Counted from the stretch's first letter, positions 16,642 to 25,823 are shown. The stretch is DNA of 64,000 nt from Anaerocolumna sedimenticola (GCF_009931695.1 NZ_CP048000.1:5164501-5228500), one strand, 5' to 3'. Numbers and translations: made by a program. The notes: generated by a model from the sequence alone, not told the origin.

Positions 16642-17032
16642 CCCCCCTCCTGCAATAAATTATAGGACAAACACATAGTATCATATCAAGTAATCAAAAA
16701 ACATCAACTATTATGTCCATAATCTATAATTTTTTTACTTTTATAGTTTTCTATTAAACACTTTATGGAAGTATGATTTCTGGGGTGACGAGCGTATTGT
16801 TAATACCCATATTAAAAACATCAGACTTTTTTTGAATGGTGTGAAGAAGGCGGCTCAACAAAAGATAAACGTTACCATGTCTGTTGCCTGCTGTTCCCCT
16901 ATTAGCAGTATTTGGTAATATTTTAAGTTTTTATTAAATGTATTAATTTTATTTAATAAAACTTGAAGTATTTTAGGCATGAGAGTAAGATAGGTGTATG
17001 AAAAGGATCGTATTATAGGAGGATACATAGTT
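16642..17032. other. Non-coding region between the decayed lipoprotein and the SIMPL gene
   Basis: I see no gene. The stretch is AT-rich and presumably carries the promoter of the SIMPL gene on the plus strand and, formerly, that of the lipoprotein-esterase pair on the minus strand. No confident boxes were found. Confidence 0.4.
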
Positions 17033-17779
17033 ATGAATGATAACAAACATAGGATGATAGGGAATATCATTGTTGCAGTGATCCTTATGGCGGGTATCGT
17101 AGCTGCATCGCTGATAGGAGTGAACGGACTCGTTAAGATTAAAAGCACCAGAACCAGTATAGAAGTTACCGGTTCAGCCAAAAAACAGATCACTTCGGAT
17201 CTGATTGTATGGACGGGTTATTTCAATAAACAATCCCCTGTACTGAAGGATGCCTATACCCAACTGGAAACAGACCGGGAAAAGGTAAAAAAATATCTTA
17301 TGGGTAAGGGAATCAAAGAAGAGGATATTATATTTTCAGCAATTAACACAATGGTTAATTATGTGTTCGATATTAATGGAATACAGACAAATGAGATCAA
17401 TAATTATGATCTAAGTGAAACCATCACGATTCGTTCCTCTGAAATTGATAAAGTAACAGAAATTTCAAGAAGTGCTACTGAGCTTCTGAATGACGGTGTA
17501 CAGTTCCAATCCTATAATCCACAATATCTCTATACCAAATTAGCTGATTTAAAGGTTACGATGCTTGCCGAAGCAACCAAAGATGCCAGGAAACGTGCTC
17601 AGATGATCGCTGAAAACGCTGGAAGCAAGCTTGGTGGTTTAACAAAAGCCGATATGGGTGTTATGCAGATTACTCCGTTATATTCCAATGATGTTGAAGA
17701 TTATGGAGTAAATGATACCTCTTCAATGGAGAAAGAGATCACAGCTGTCGTTCATTGTACCTTTGAAATCGGAGAATAA
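17033..17779 (+). CDS. SIMPL domain protein (DUF541), exported
   Basis: A 248-residue protein. The start was chosen at the ATG after AGGAGG with 9 nt spacing; the frame is open 13 codons further upstream without a ribosome site. A membrane anchor (about 10-33) is followed by a SIMPL domain: EVTGSAKKQITSDLIVW, KKYLMGKGIKEEDI, NYDLSETITIRSSEIDKV, and the late ATKDARKRAQMIAENAGSKLGG block that is the family signature. SIMPL proteins occur at the cell envelope. Some form large rings or are linked to oxidative stress, but the function is mostly unknown. It is one of the few plus-strand genes here and stands alone. Confidence 0.85.
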   Translation: MNDNKHRMIGNIIVAVILMAGIVAASLIGVNGLVKIKSTRTSIEVTGSAKKQITSDLIVWTGYFNKQSPVLKDAYTQLETDREKVKKYLMGKGIKEEDIIFSAINTMVNYVFDINGIQTNEINNYDLSETITIRSSEIDKVTEISRSATELLNDGVQFQSYNPQYLYTKLADLKVTMLAEATKDARKRAQMIAENAGSKLGGLTKADMGVMQITPLYSNDVEDYGVNDTSSMEKEITAVVHCTFEIGE

Positions 17780-17898
17780 TTTCTTAAAATTGTACCCTAT
17801 TATATCGCTTATTTACAGTATAACGGACGATTGATTTGAAAACCGGAAAACTCATTATACTATTGCAGTAATATAAATCGTTATAATAACAACTAAAA

Positions 17899-17989
17899 AG
17901 CAGGCCGTAAATTATGCTCCCCTTGTGGCAGACAGTTTAAATAATAGTACTGTCATTTGCAAGGAGGAGCATATCATTTTCGGTCTGCT
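17899..17989. terminator. Long 91-nt compound hairpin between convergent genes
   Basis: The outer arms AGCAGGCCG and CGGTCTGCT continue inward through TATGCTCC/GGAGCATA-type pairing to an inner stem GACAGT/ACTGTC. A-runs and T-runs flank the base. It lies between the convergent SIMPL and GNAT genes and would terminate both, but it is much longer than a normal terminator. Confidence 0.55.
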
Positions 17990-18080
17990 TTGGTATCTGT
18001 ATACGGGTACTTTATCCGTTGTCGAATACCGGTTCTATTCGTTACTAACCTGCTTTGCTGCAAAATAATCTGATTAATGT

Positions 18081-18503
18081 TTATTTTGTCCAATGCATTA
18101 CAAGTTCTGTTTCGCCGGTATTTTCATCTTGCTGTTCTTTTGTGACTGCAAATGACTCCCTTAGATAAAATGTAACCGCGCGGACATTCTTTTTATAAAC
18201 CTGCAAAGTTAATTCATAATGGTTTGCCTTAATATAATCGAGTAACGCTTTCCCTAAACCCATGGATTGACAGCTCACCTCAACAAATATTCCTGCAATA
18301 TAATTGCCCATTAAACCAACAAATCCCTGAAGCATATCATTGTTCTCGTAAACATAAATGGTTGCATCAGGTAACATTTCTTTTACCTTGTCATAATTTC
18401 CTATCCAGTAGCTTTGGGGAATAAAATCATGAGCTTGTATATTTGTATCAAGCCATAAGTTCATAACTGATTCTAAATCGCTGATTTTAAATTCTCTTAT
18501 CAT
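18081..18503 (-). CDS. GNAT-family N-acetyltransferase
   Basis: A 140-residue single-domain acetyltransferase. The acetyl-CoA binding region reads IAGIFVEVSCQSMGLGKALLDYI, where Q-S-M-G-L-G fits the (Q/R)-x2-G-x-(G/A) loop. The later LTLQVYKKNVRAVTFYLRESF is the usual motif B with the N-x2-A-x2-FY pattern. The size and pattern are close to the YjaB-like group. The acceptor is unknown. Its ATG overlaps the stop codon of a truncated methyltransferase frame (ATGA), so the two were once translationally coupled. It converges on the SIMPL gene. Confidence 0.85.
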   Translation of the reverse strand: MIREFKISDLESVMNLWLDTNIQAHDFIPQSYWIGNYDKVKEMLPDATIYVYENNDMLQGFVGLMGNYIAGIFVEVSCQSMGLGKALLDYIKANHYELTLQVYKKNVRAVTFYLRESFAVTKEQQDENTGETELVMHWTK

Positions 18504-18649
18504 ATTTTATCCTTCCATGATTTTTTCTCAAAGGTCTGACTCCATACGATTACAACGTCAAATGTCTCATCTTCAAAGGGAATCATTTCGCCGTCATAGT
18601 GATGAAATATCACGTGGTATTCTTTTTCGCAGCTTCTTATATTATTCAA
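18500..18649 (-). pseudogene. C-terminal stub of a SAM-dependent methyltransferase
   Basis: This open frame of about 49 codons with no start reads ...HHYDGEMIPFEDETFDVVIVWSQTF. It matches the post-SAM motif of class I methyltransferases (G-x2-LPF-x-D-x2-FDVV), then stops at TGA overlapping the GNAT start. The SAM-binding half is missing; its place is taken by the 3' end of the HAD gene. It is a deletion relic. Confidence 0.6.
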
Positions 18650-19532
18650 CTGTCTCCATCTTATCCAATAATTTTTCCAGAATCAGTGCCACACCCTCCT
18701 CTTTGTTGCTTTTCGTAACGGTATAAGCCTGTACTTTTATAAATTCTTCCGCATTGTCCATTGCAACGCTGTATTTTATCTGACGAAACATATCAACGTC
18801 ATTCTCTCCATCTCCAAAAACCAGTACTTCATCATATTTAATATCAAATTTATTCATGAAATATTTTAAAGTCTGCCCTTTGGTAATTCCCTTGGGAGAA
18901 ATCTCGATCAACCTTGGACAACTTCTTACTATTTCATAATCTTCACCATACTGTTCTTTCAGACTGTTATACACTCTTTGATTTGTTTTAGGGTCCGCAG
19001 CGCAATTTATTTTATTCAATTTCTTTGGTACTTCTTCCACCGACTGTATCTGTTTCTGCAGCGGATAACCATTCGTTATATCTGTGATCCAGGTCCATGC
19101 TCCGCCAAGATTCGGATAATCTTTTGGCAGACCACGTAAGGTACGTTCTTTTTCTTTCTCTATTCTTTGCCATTCCGGTATCCAATAATAAATTGCCTGA
19201 TCCTCATAGCATTGCACTTCTACCTCCATACTTTGCCCAAATGCAAACAAAGTCCGTATATCTTCTTCCTGCAGCTGCCGTATAACCTGCCTTTCTTCTG
19301 TGGCCAGATAATATGTTGCCATTCCGTTTACTTCGATTAAGTAACCATTATGTTCTTTCATCTGCAGCTGCTGCGCATAAGGGAGCAGACGCGGATAACT
19401 CCGTCCGCTGGCTAATATAATCCGAATTCCCCTCTCCTGACAACGGATCAGACAGCTTCTTGTCCGTTCCGTAATCTGATCTATTTCATTTAACAGTGTG
19501 CCGTCCATATCCAAAACTATCCATTTAATCAT
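18642..19532 (-). CDS. Cof-type HAD-IIB sugar phosphatase
   Basis: A 296-residue cytosolic phosphatase of the HAD superfamily. Motif I is DMDGTLL (nucleophile Asp8, acid Asp10), motif II is the Ser in LASGRSYPRL, motif III is the Lys near ITKGQTLKYF, and motif IV is FGDGENDVDM. The C2-type cap between them makes it IIB. Relatives hydrolyse sugar phosphates, pyridoxal phosphate or flavin nucleotides with broad specificity. The gene stands on its own. Its 3' end is fused closely to the methyltransferase stub, so a deletion end point lies at its C-terminus; the final residues may not be original. Confidence 0.88.
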   Translation of the reverse strand: MIKWIVLDMDGTLLNEIDQITERTRSCLIRCQERGIRIILASGRSYPRLLPYAQQLQMKEHNGYLIEVNGMATYYLATEERQVIRQLQEEDIRTLFAFGQSMEVEVQCYEDQAIYYWIPEWQRIEKEKERTLRGLPKDYPNLGGAWTWITDITNGYPLQKQIQSVEEVPKKLNKINCAADPKTNQRVYNSLKEQYGEDYEIVRSCPRLIEISPKGITKGQTLKYFMNKFDIKYDEVLVFGDGENDVDMFRQIKYSVAMDNAEEFIKVQAYTVTKSNKEEGVALILEKLLDKMETVE

Positions 19533-19665
19533 GCATCAAACCTCCTGCCCTTTATCATCATTATTTTACCATACTTTTTCTTTTGCGCTACCCATTATTT
19601 TATTTAAATTGTCGGATTGTATCTTTATTGGGTATCAGAAGCAGAAAAACAGGTTTACATAATAA

Positions 19666-19700
19666 GGATAGCATACCCCACAAAATGTAATATGCTATCC
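19666..19700. terminator. Hairpin with 10-bp perfect arms
   Basis: GGATAGCATA and TATGCTATCC enclose a 15-nt loop. There is no T-run, so it could be a weak terminator of the radical SAM gene or an unrelated structure. Confidence 0.35.
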
Positions 19701-19711
19701 CTTACGATTTA

Positions 19712-19828
19712 TTGATATTATATACCGATATTAATTATTGATATTACTTATTGATATTATTTTGTGATATTGTTTTGTGATATTGTTGTGTGATACTGTT
19801 TTGTGAAATTGTTTTGTGATCATTCATT
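19712..19828. repeat. 13-bp tandem repeat array, eight to nine units
   Basis: Consecutive 13-mers begin at 19712, 19725, 19738, 19751, 19764, 19777, 19790 and 19803; a ninth at 19816 has decayed. The early units read TTGATATTA with variable ends and the later ones GTGATATTGTTTT. The unit is not a multiple of three and no frame runs through, so it is a non-coding minisatellite between the radical SAM stop and the HAD start. Confidence 0.85.
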
Positions 19829-19897
19829 CATACAATCAGCAAAACCTGTTGAGACTTTAATTGGACACTGCCTTCCGGGTTATAAACCTATTCCTAA

Positions 19898-21295
19898 TTA
19901 TTTGAGTTCCTTTACAGTAGTCTTATCCTTTCCGTTCCTGCAATAACCGCAATTATAACAGGTATGAGTCTTGGCCCATAAGCGGTCTGCAGTAACGGCC
20001 CATTGACTTGCTGTTTCCCCGCATTTTTGCTTCAATTCATGTACATCTTCCGGGTGAAGCAAATCCGTTGATTTAGCTCCGGACCTTTCTACCATTTCAA
20101 CCAGACGTTCCGGATTATCTAACAGCGGACATGGACGCAGATGATTGCCGTTAAAGGGCTGATTTTTATAATACTGCATAAACAGCGGTCCTTGAAGCGC
20201 ATCCAGAATCGGTGTATTATAAATATTGGAATCGGAATAGTGGACAAAAGCACAGGGTTCTATATCTCCGGCCGAATTGATATGCAGATATCTGCGCCCA
20301 CCTGCAACACAACCTCCGGCATATTCCCCGTCATTCCAGAAATCCACACAAAATATCGGTTTTGTCTTACGGAAATTATGAATCTGGCGATACATTAATT
20401 CACGTTGGTCTGCAGTGACGATTAACTCCGGTACAGCATCCGCACCAACTGGAATATAAGTAAAGAACCATGCGAACTTTGCCCCTTTGGCTACCAGGTC
20501 GTCTATAAATGCTTCGCTTCCTATAACTTCTATATTCTTGCGGGTATAACAGCACGATGCGCCGAAAGCTAATTTCTTCTTCTTTAATATCTCCATAGCC
20601 CTGACAACTGCTTTATAAGTTCCTTTTCCCCTTCTTGCGTCAGTCTCATCTTCAAAGCCCTCTATACTTATTGCCGGTATAAAGTTTTTTACACGTTGCA
20701 TTTCATCTGCAAATGCTTCATCTATCAGTGTTCCGTTGGTATATGCGGTGAAAATACAGTCTTTATGCTTATCACAAAGTTTTATGATATCCTGTTTACG
20801 GATAAGAGGTTCTCCTCCTGAGTAAGCGTAAAAATGTACCCCCAACTCCTTACCCTGTTTAATGATATTATCCAGTGTTTCAATGCTCATGGATTGCTTA
20901 TTGCCGTATTGTGCTGCCCAGCACCCGGTACAGTTTAAATTGCAGGCTGAGGTAGGATCCATTAATATTGCAAAGGGGATATTGCAGCCATATTTCTTTT
21001 GCAGCTTATTATGATCTTTGCTGGAAAATAACGTAGCATTACATATAAAATTGCGGAAGAAGACTTTTCTTATTCCGGGATCAATATCCTCCCACATACT
21101 AAGTATATATTTATACCAGTTACTATCCTTATCCTCGATAATTTTACGAAATACCATACGCTGTGCTTTCAGAATATCTTTTTTATCTGATTTATCTACT
21201 AACCCAACTATCTTAAGCATTCGTTTCTCCGGCTTTCGGTTCATATAGTTATATACGGTATTCGTCATGATAGTCAGGAATTTTTCTTTTACCAT
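19898..21295 (-). CDS. Radical SAM protein with C-terminal Cys-rich (SPASM-like) region
   Basis: A 465-residue enzyme. The core cluster motif CNLNCTGC (Cys-x3-Cys-x2-Cys) lies near residue 114, followed by YSGGEPL (SAM-binding GGE) and further barrel motifs (AISIEGFEDETDARRG). Cysteines near CVAGGRRYLHINSAGDIEPC and the final THTCYNCGYCRNGK can bind one or two extra Fe-S clusters, as in SPASM/twitch proteins. An N-terminal helical part of about 100 residues precedes the barrel. Known relatives modify peptides or serve in cofactor and heme pathways; no precursor peptide was seen nearby, so its substrate is open. It is a single gene with a GGAGG-type ribosome site. Confidence 0.85.
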   Translation of the reverse strand: MVKEKFLTIMTNTVYNYMNRKPEKRMLKIVGLVDKSDKKDILKAQRMVFRKIIEDKDSNWYKYILSMWEDIDPGIRKVFFRNFICNATLFSSKDHNKLQKKYGCNIPFAILMDPTSACNLNCTGCWAAQYGNKQSMSIETLDNIIKQGKELGVHFYAYSGGEPLIRKQDIIKLCDKHKDCIFTAYTNGTLIDEAFADEMQRVKNFIPAISIEGFEDETDARRGKGTYKAVVRAMEILKKKKLAFGASCCYTRKNIEVIGSEAFIDDLVAKGAKFAWFFTYIPVGADAVPELIVTADQRELMYRQIHNFRKTKPIFCVDFWNDGEYAGGCVAGGRRYLHINSAGDIEPCAFVHYSDSNIYNTPILDALQGPLFMQYYKNQPFNGNHLRPCPLLDNPERLVEMVERSGAKSTDLLHPEDVHELKQKCGETASQWAVTADRLWAKTHTCYNCGYCRNGKDKTTVKELK

Positions 21296-21406
21296 TACCT
21301 GCCTCCTTACTTTTTAACATTCATATAATCAATTTATGTTATATTCTGGCGAATAGTTCTTAATGAACAAAGAAAAAAGAGAATGGATTTCTCTCGAAAA
21401 CTACAG

Positions 21407-21436
21407 AAAAAAAGGAGCCTTTTGAGCTCCTTTTTC
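21407..21436 (-). terminator. Intrinsic terminator after the MATE gene
   Basis: The stem GGAGC/GCTCC with flanking A/T pairs is followed by a run of seven T on the minus strand. It lies 90 bp after the MATE stop. Confidence 0.8.
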
Positions 21437-21526
21437 ATAATTACCCCTAATTAAAAATACATTTCATAGAATTTGTTCGCCTCTAATTAAATTCCCTGAT
21501 AACAAAACTTCAAAACTCCGCCATCT

Positions 21527-22891
21527 TTACACTGCGAGAAATTTCCATTTTCCATGATTCACTCTGATAAGATACATGGCAGACCTTGAGCTGAAATCGA
21601 AAAAGATACCTATCATAACTGCGGTCAGGCCTATTCCAAACCAGCTGATAAGCAGGAAAGACAATAAAACCCTGAAAGTCCACAAGCCTACAAAGGAAGT
21701 AATCATAACATACTTAATGTCTCCGGCGGCTTTTAATGTTGCCGAACATAGATTAAGTACCGCCAGAAGCGGCTCTATCACTCCAAATGTACAGACTATA
21801 CCGATGGATTCCTTTATTACTAGGGGATCGCCGGAATACAAACCCGCAAGATGTTTAGAGAAAATAAACATTAGGATACCAATAACAAAAGCCACTGCCA
21901 TTGCTATCTTCAAGCTCTCATGGGAATAGGTTTCCGCCTTTTCATAATCCCCCTCCCCAAGGCTCTGGCCGACAAGAGTTGTATTTGCTATAGCAAAGCC
22001 GAAGATAGGGAAGAAAGCCAGTGCATTTATATTTAAACCGATCTGATATGCCGCCATAGCGACTGTTCCCAGCGGGACAATGATAATCTGCAGTACCAGG
22101 AAACCGCCCTGCATAACTGCCTGCTCGATGAAACCGGGGATGCCTATATTAATGATCCGTTTAATCATATCTCCCCTGATTCTATAATCATCCTTTAGGC
22201 TTAGATTCAGTTTAAGACCTTTAAAGTTGTATAAAACCAAAACCCTGACAGTCACACCTATGATTCTGGAAACCGTTACTGCCGTAGCGGAACCCACAAT
22301 GCCAAATGCAGGGATATGTAAGGCAGGCACACCAAATATCAATACCGTATTCAATATGATGTTTAAAATATTAACTCCGCCAGTGATTATCATCGGAGTT
22401 TTTGTATCCCCTGCTCCTCTCATAGCTCCCGAAACAATGATATCAAGCACAAGAAAAGGCAGATTTATAAGTATGATATTGAGATAACTGATTCCGGCTT
22501 CAAATACTTCCGGTTCCGCTTTACCAAAAAATAAACCCAGTAACGGCAATGAAAACACCCTGCCTATAACTGCTATCAATACCCCGACTATAATTGCCAT
22601 ATATCCTGATTGAATTAATGCTCTTTTTGCATCTTCGTTGCGGCCTTCCCCCGTAACCCTTGCTATAATTACTGTTGTTCCTATGGATAATCCCGAAAAA
22701 ACCGTTTGCAAAAACCCCATAAGCATATTTACCATACCTACGGCTGCAACTGCATAAATACCTATTCTACCCATAAAAATTGTGGAAACCATGCCTACCA
22801 TCATCTCAAGTATCTGCTCGGTAATGGAAGGCCATGCCAGCGAAATTATTTCTTTATCCGCTCTCTTATCTAGTCGAAACCATTTCTTCAT
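21527..22891 (-). CDS. MATE-family multidrug exporter
   Basis: A 454-residue integral membrane protein with about 12 segments in two six-helix bundles. Features are EIISLAWPSITEQILEMMVG at the start of helix 1, GAMRGAGDTKTPM after helix 5 (the conserved G-x2-RGAGDT loop), and a second-half counterpart with LKAAGDIKYVM. MATE proteins expel cationic drugs or metabolites in exchange for Na+ or H+. The start follows GAGGTAGACG. It is monocistronic with a terminator behind it. The substrate cannot be told from sequence. Confidence 0.88.
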   Translation of the reverse strand: MKKWFRLDKRADKEIISLAWPSITEQILEMMVGMVSTIFMGRIGIYAVAAVGMVNMLMGFLQTVFSGLSIGTTVIIARVTGEGRNEDAKRALIQSGYMAIIVGVLIAVIGRVFSLPLLGLFFGKAEPEVFEAGISYLNIILINLPFLVLDIIVSGAMRGAGDTKTPMIITGGVNILNIILNTVLIFGVPALHIPAFGIVGSATAVTVSRIIGVTVRVLVLYNFKGLKLNLSLKDDYRIRGDMIKRIINIGIPGFIEQAVMQGGFLVLQIIIVPLGTVAMAAYQIGLNINALAFFPIFGFAIANTTLVGQSLGEGDYEKAETYSHESLKIAMAVAFVIGILMFIFSKHLAGLYSGDPLVIKESIGIVCTFGVIEPLLAVLNLCSATLKAAGDIKYVMITSFVGLWTFRVLLSFLLISWFGIGLTAVMIGIFFDFSSRSAMYLIRVNHGKWKFLAV

Positions 22892-23113
22892 CGTCTACCT
22901 CGTTTTATATATACCTTATTTATGCAACGAATATTATTGTAAATCAAATAGATATATCTGGCAAGAAAAAATAGTTTATTTGCAGGATTCTGTCATTCTC
23001 TTTTTAATGTTCTGCTTTCTCTCTACGATTCAAAACCTCTGCATCACAGGAAGTAAGCCATGCCTTCTTTTTTAGCAAGTCATTTAAAGTATACATAATT
23101 TCCGTCTATAATG
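22892..23113. other. Intergenic region upstream of the MATE gene
   Basis: No gene was recognised. It should contain the MATE promoter on the minus strand. Confidence 0.35.
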
Positions 23114-23202
23114 AGAAAAAGACTAACGAGACCTTGAACTGACCTCCCCTGTGTTAGATTTTGGTCTAACATATGGGGCCAGTTCACCCGTTAGTCTTTT
23201 TC
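23114..23202. terminator. 89-bp multipart inverted repeat after mupG
   Basis: The outer arms GAAAAAGACTAACG and CGTTAGTCTTTTTC are perfect over 14 bp. Inside lie GAACTG/CAGTTC arms with CCCC/GGGG, and at the tip TGTTAGA/TCTAACA around a 6-nt loop. A T-run on both strands makes it a bidirectional terminator. The layered symmetry also resembles a MITE or the ends of an insertion element. Confidence 0.65.
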
Positions 23203-23312
23203 ATACTATTATTCCATATAACCATATTATTTAAATATTTGATAGTCTTAATCCCCATAGAAGCGGAAACCAGGAAAAATCAGCTGTGCACAAGAGGCTT
23301 TATTTCCATTCT

Positions 23313-24386
23313 TTATATCAATTTAACTCCCAAACCCATTTTAATATATGGTAAGTATTTTATACTATTTTTATTAATCTGCCCTATGATATTTACCCGT
23401 TCCTCCTTGGGTAAATCTACCCGGGCAATTTCCAGCTCACCCATATATCTTAAATATTTATTATTTGAAATAAAAATACTTCCTGTCTTTCTAAGAGGTG
23501 TATCATTTCCCTGACTTATAAACTCTAAAGGTGTTTCTTCCGGTTTAATTTCCTGTTTGTACTGTCTGGATTCCTGGGAGCGGATGACATACTCACTGGA
23601 ATCCGGTCTGTCATGATGTATGGTATTTCTTACAAACTCATAGGCCGGAAGGACATCTGCTTCAAGCTCCACATAATTTTCACTTAAGCATTTCAAACCG
23701 TTCCAATCTTTCTCTTTTATATCCACATCACCGATCAATACCACATCACAGCTGCCCTCATAAGTAAGCTCCAGCATATTCAAAACAACCTCATCCTTGC
23801 GGTTTCGATGTTCTTCCACCGTCGGAAGTCCTTCATACAAAGGCCCCCTTAATTCTAAGTTCCCGGGAACAAATGCCATGGTAGTAAAGCCAAGATATTT
23901 TAACCGCTGGTTTATTTCCTTTACCCTTTGAATGGTCAATGCGCTGAACTCCTTCGGATAAAAATTATGGCACGCTGCAAATTTCGTAAAATCAGCTCCG
24001 TATTTCTTCCATTCCGCCAGTTCTTCTTCCATAATCGTAGAAGCATTGAATACAACATGAAAGCTCTTGGAGATTTGAACCGTCTCTTTTGCCGTAAATC
24101 CATAATCAAGCCTTACATGTGTAACCCCAAGCTCCTTTAGCTCTTCCATATTTTTTACACCAAGCTTTTCAAAGGTTTCCGGTCCTACATCCACGATCAG
24201 GTTTAAATTTTCCGCCCTGCATTGGGTCAGAAGCCTTTGCATATCCAACCGGTAATCAACCCCTGATTCCTCCGGGATGTGGAGTGAAGTAAAAATATAC
24301 TTCACTCCGTTAATCACCGCCCTTTTTATCAGGTTTTCATTTTTCTCCGAACCATTTAAGAAATATAAAGAAATTCCTGTATTCAT
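23313..24386 (-). CDS. mupG: 6-phospho-N-acetylmuramidase MupG (DUF871)
   Basis: A 357-residue TIM-barrel protein of the MupG/DUF871 family. It would cut MurNAc-6P-GlcNAc in the cytoplasm to free MurNAc 6-phosphate. Visible features are a barrel beginning TGISLYFLNGSEKNENLI, GVTHVRLDYGF, and the block NFYPKEFSALT, with a small beta domain at the end. It begins at the base right after the murP stop codon. Its place in a murR-murQ-murP-mupG operon is the same set as in Staphylococcus aureus and supports the assignment strongly. It is the last gene before the large hairpin terminator. Confidence 0.88.
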   Translation of the reverse strand: MNTGISLYFLNGSEKNENLIKRAVINGVKYIFTSLHIPEESGVDYRLDMQRLLTQCRAENLNLIVDVGPETFEKLGVKNMEELKELGVTHVRLDYGFTAKETVQISKSFHVVFNASTIMEEELAEWKKYGADFTKFAACHNFYPKEFSALTIQRVKEINQRLKYLGFTTMAFVPGNLELRGPLYEGLPTVEEHRNRKDEVVLNMLELTYEGSCDVVLIGDVDIKEKDWNGLKCLSENYVELEADVLPAYEFVRNTIHHDRPDSSEYVIRSQESRQYKQEIKPEETPLEFISQGNDTPLRKTGSIFISNNKYLRYMGELEIARVDLPKEERVNIIGQINKNSIKYLPYIKMGLGVKLI

Positions 24387-25823
24387 TTATTCAACACCAT
24401 ATACTTCATTGATTCTGTCTTCATTAACACCAAAGAAGTATGTTACCAGAAATCCGCCTGCATAAGCCACAAGCATGGAAATAAGGAATCCAAGCTGCTG
24501 TCCGGGACTTACGATTAAGAGACCAAACACGCCGGAAACACCCTGGGAAACTGTTCCGAGATGTAACAGTGCCGCTAACGCCCCGCCAAAACCTCCGCCG
24601 ATACAGGCTGTAATAAAGGATCTGCCAAGAGGCAAAGTAACCGCGTACATCATTGGTTCTCCGATACCAAGAATTCCTACAGGAATGGAATCCCTTATAT
24701 ATCTTTTTAATTTCTTATTCTTTGTTTTCATATATAAAGCAATACCGGCACCAACCTGACCGCCGCCTGCCATCATAAGGATTGGAAGCAGATAGTTAAT
24801 ACCTTTTGTGGCACCTGCAGGATCATTTAACATAGCATGAATCGGTGTTAATGCCTGATGAAGTCCTACCGCTACCAGAGGCAGGAAACCTGCGGATAAA
24901 ATATAACCTCCCACAACACCCATCTTTTCATAGGCAAAACTTAAAATAGCAAAAATAACCTTTGTAAGACCTGCACCTAATGGCTGTATTACCAACAATG
25001 CAACAAGTCCGCCGATAATCAGTACCAGTAACGGACTGGCAAAGGTATCAATTAAATCCGGCATGTGTTTTCTGATTTTCTTTTCCAGTACTGCAAAGAA
25101 CATACCTGCAATTAATGCTGCCAAAAGACCGCCTGCTGCAGGATTAAAAACAGAATTGGTAATCGGCAGTAAAATCTGCTTATCATTGACTGTTGCAAGT
25201 AAAGGCATAGCAACATTTGAAATTGACATGGCACCTGCGATTGCTCCCAGAACACCGGAACCCCCAAATTCCTTAGCTGCGTTATAACCTACTAGAATCG
25301 GCAGGTAAGCAAACAACGCCCAGCCCATGGTGCGGATGCAGGCATACCACCAGGTTTCTGATAAAACTCCATTAGTAGAAACATTAATTACATTACAGAT
25401 TCCGTTAATCAAACCTGCAGCAATAATTCCTGGAAGTAATGCCACAAATATGTTCGCTATTTTCTTTAAAAATCTTTGGACCGGTTTATCATATTTCGCC
25501 TTTTGAAGCTCTTTATTTTCTCTGGTCACTTCATTAATATCCGTCCCTGCCGAAGCATTCTCTGCCTGACCTTTGGCAAGTCCTGTGAGTTTGTAAAATT
25601 CGTCCAATACTTTGTTGACTTTACCAGGCCCGAAAACAACCTGAAGTGTATCACTTTCAACTACTCCAAGTACTCCTTCCACCTTTTTTACCTTTTCAAT
25701 ATCGACCTTGGACATATCCTTGATGCCGATACGAAGCCTTGTCATACAGGCAGCATTGGAAGTGATGTTAGATTTTCCTCCCAATAAATTAAATAGTTCT
25801 TCACTGATTTGCTTGTAGTCCAT
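24387..25823 (-). CDS. murP: PTS transporter EIIBC for MurNAc or MurNAc-GlcNAc
   Basis: A 478-residue PTS permease of the glucose/sucrose superfamily. The EIIB domain (1-90) has the phospho-Cys in NAACMTRLRIG (Cys26). After a charged linker the EIIC domain (about 115-475) has ten membrane segments with the GIGEPMMYAVTLPLG loop that binds sugar. No EIIA domain is present, so a shared EIIA is needed, as for other MurP proteins. It would import and phosphorylate the cell-wall sugar for MupG and MurQ. The 120 bp between murQ and murP has no gene. The start follows AGGAGGT. Confidence 0.88.
   Translation of the reverse strand: MDYKQISEELFNLLGGKSNITSNAACMTRLRIGIKDMSKVDIEKVKKVEGVLGVVESDTLQVVFGPGKVNKVLDEFYKLTGLAKGQAENASAGTDINEVTRENKELQKAKYDKPVQRFLKKIANIFVALLPGIIAAGLINGICNVINVSTNGVLSETWWYACIRTMGWALFAYLPILVGYNAAKEFGGSGVLGAIAGAMSISNVAMPLLATVNDKQILLPITNSVFNPAAGGLLAALIAGMFFAVLEKKIRKHMPDLIDTFASPLLVLIIGGLVALLVIQPLGAGLTKVIFAILSFAYEKMGVVGGYILSAGFLPLVAVGLHQALTPIHAMLNDPAGATKGINYLLPILMMAGGGQVGAGIALYMKTKNKKLKRYIRDSIPVGILGIGEPMMYAVTLPLGRSFITACIGGGFGGALAALLHLGTVSQGVSGVFGLLIVSPGQQLGFLISMLVAYAGGFLVTYFFGVNEDRINEVYGVE

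Noticed and set aside
16340..16678. 112-codon frame on the plus strand with a hydrophobic stretch
   Set aside because: It mirrors the decayed lipoprotein on the minus strand; it has no ribosome site, and the lipobox and Ser/Thr linker make sense only on the minus strand.
16855..17193. 112-codon minus-strand frame over the SIMPL promoter and start
   Set aside because: It overlaps the SIMPL coding region, which has clear family motifs and a strong ribosome site.
19712..19828. CRISPR array
   Set aside because: The 13-bp units are directly adjacent with no spacers and no cas genes are present, so it is a tandem repeat.
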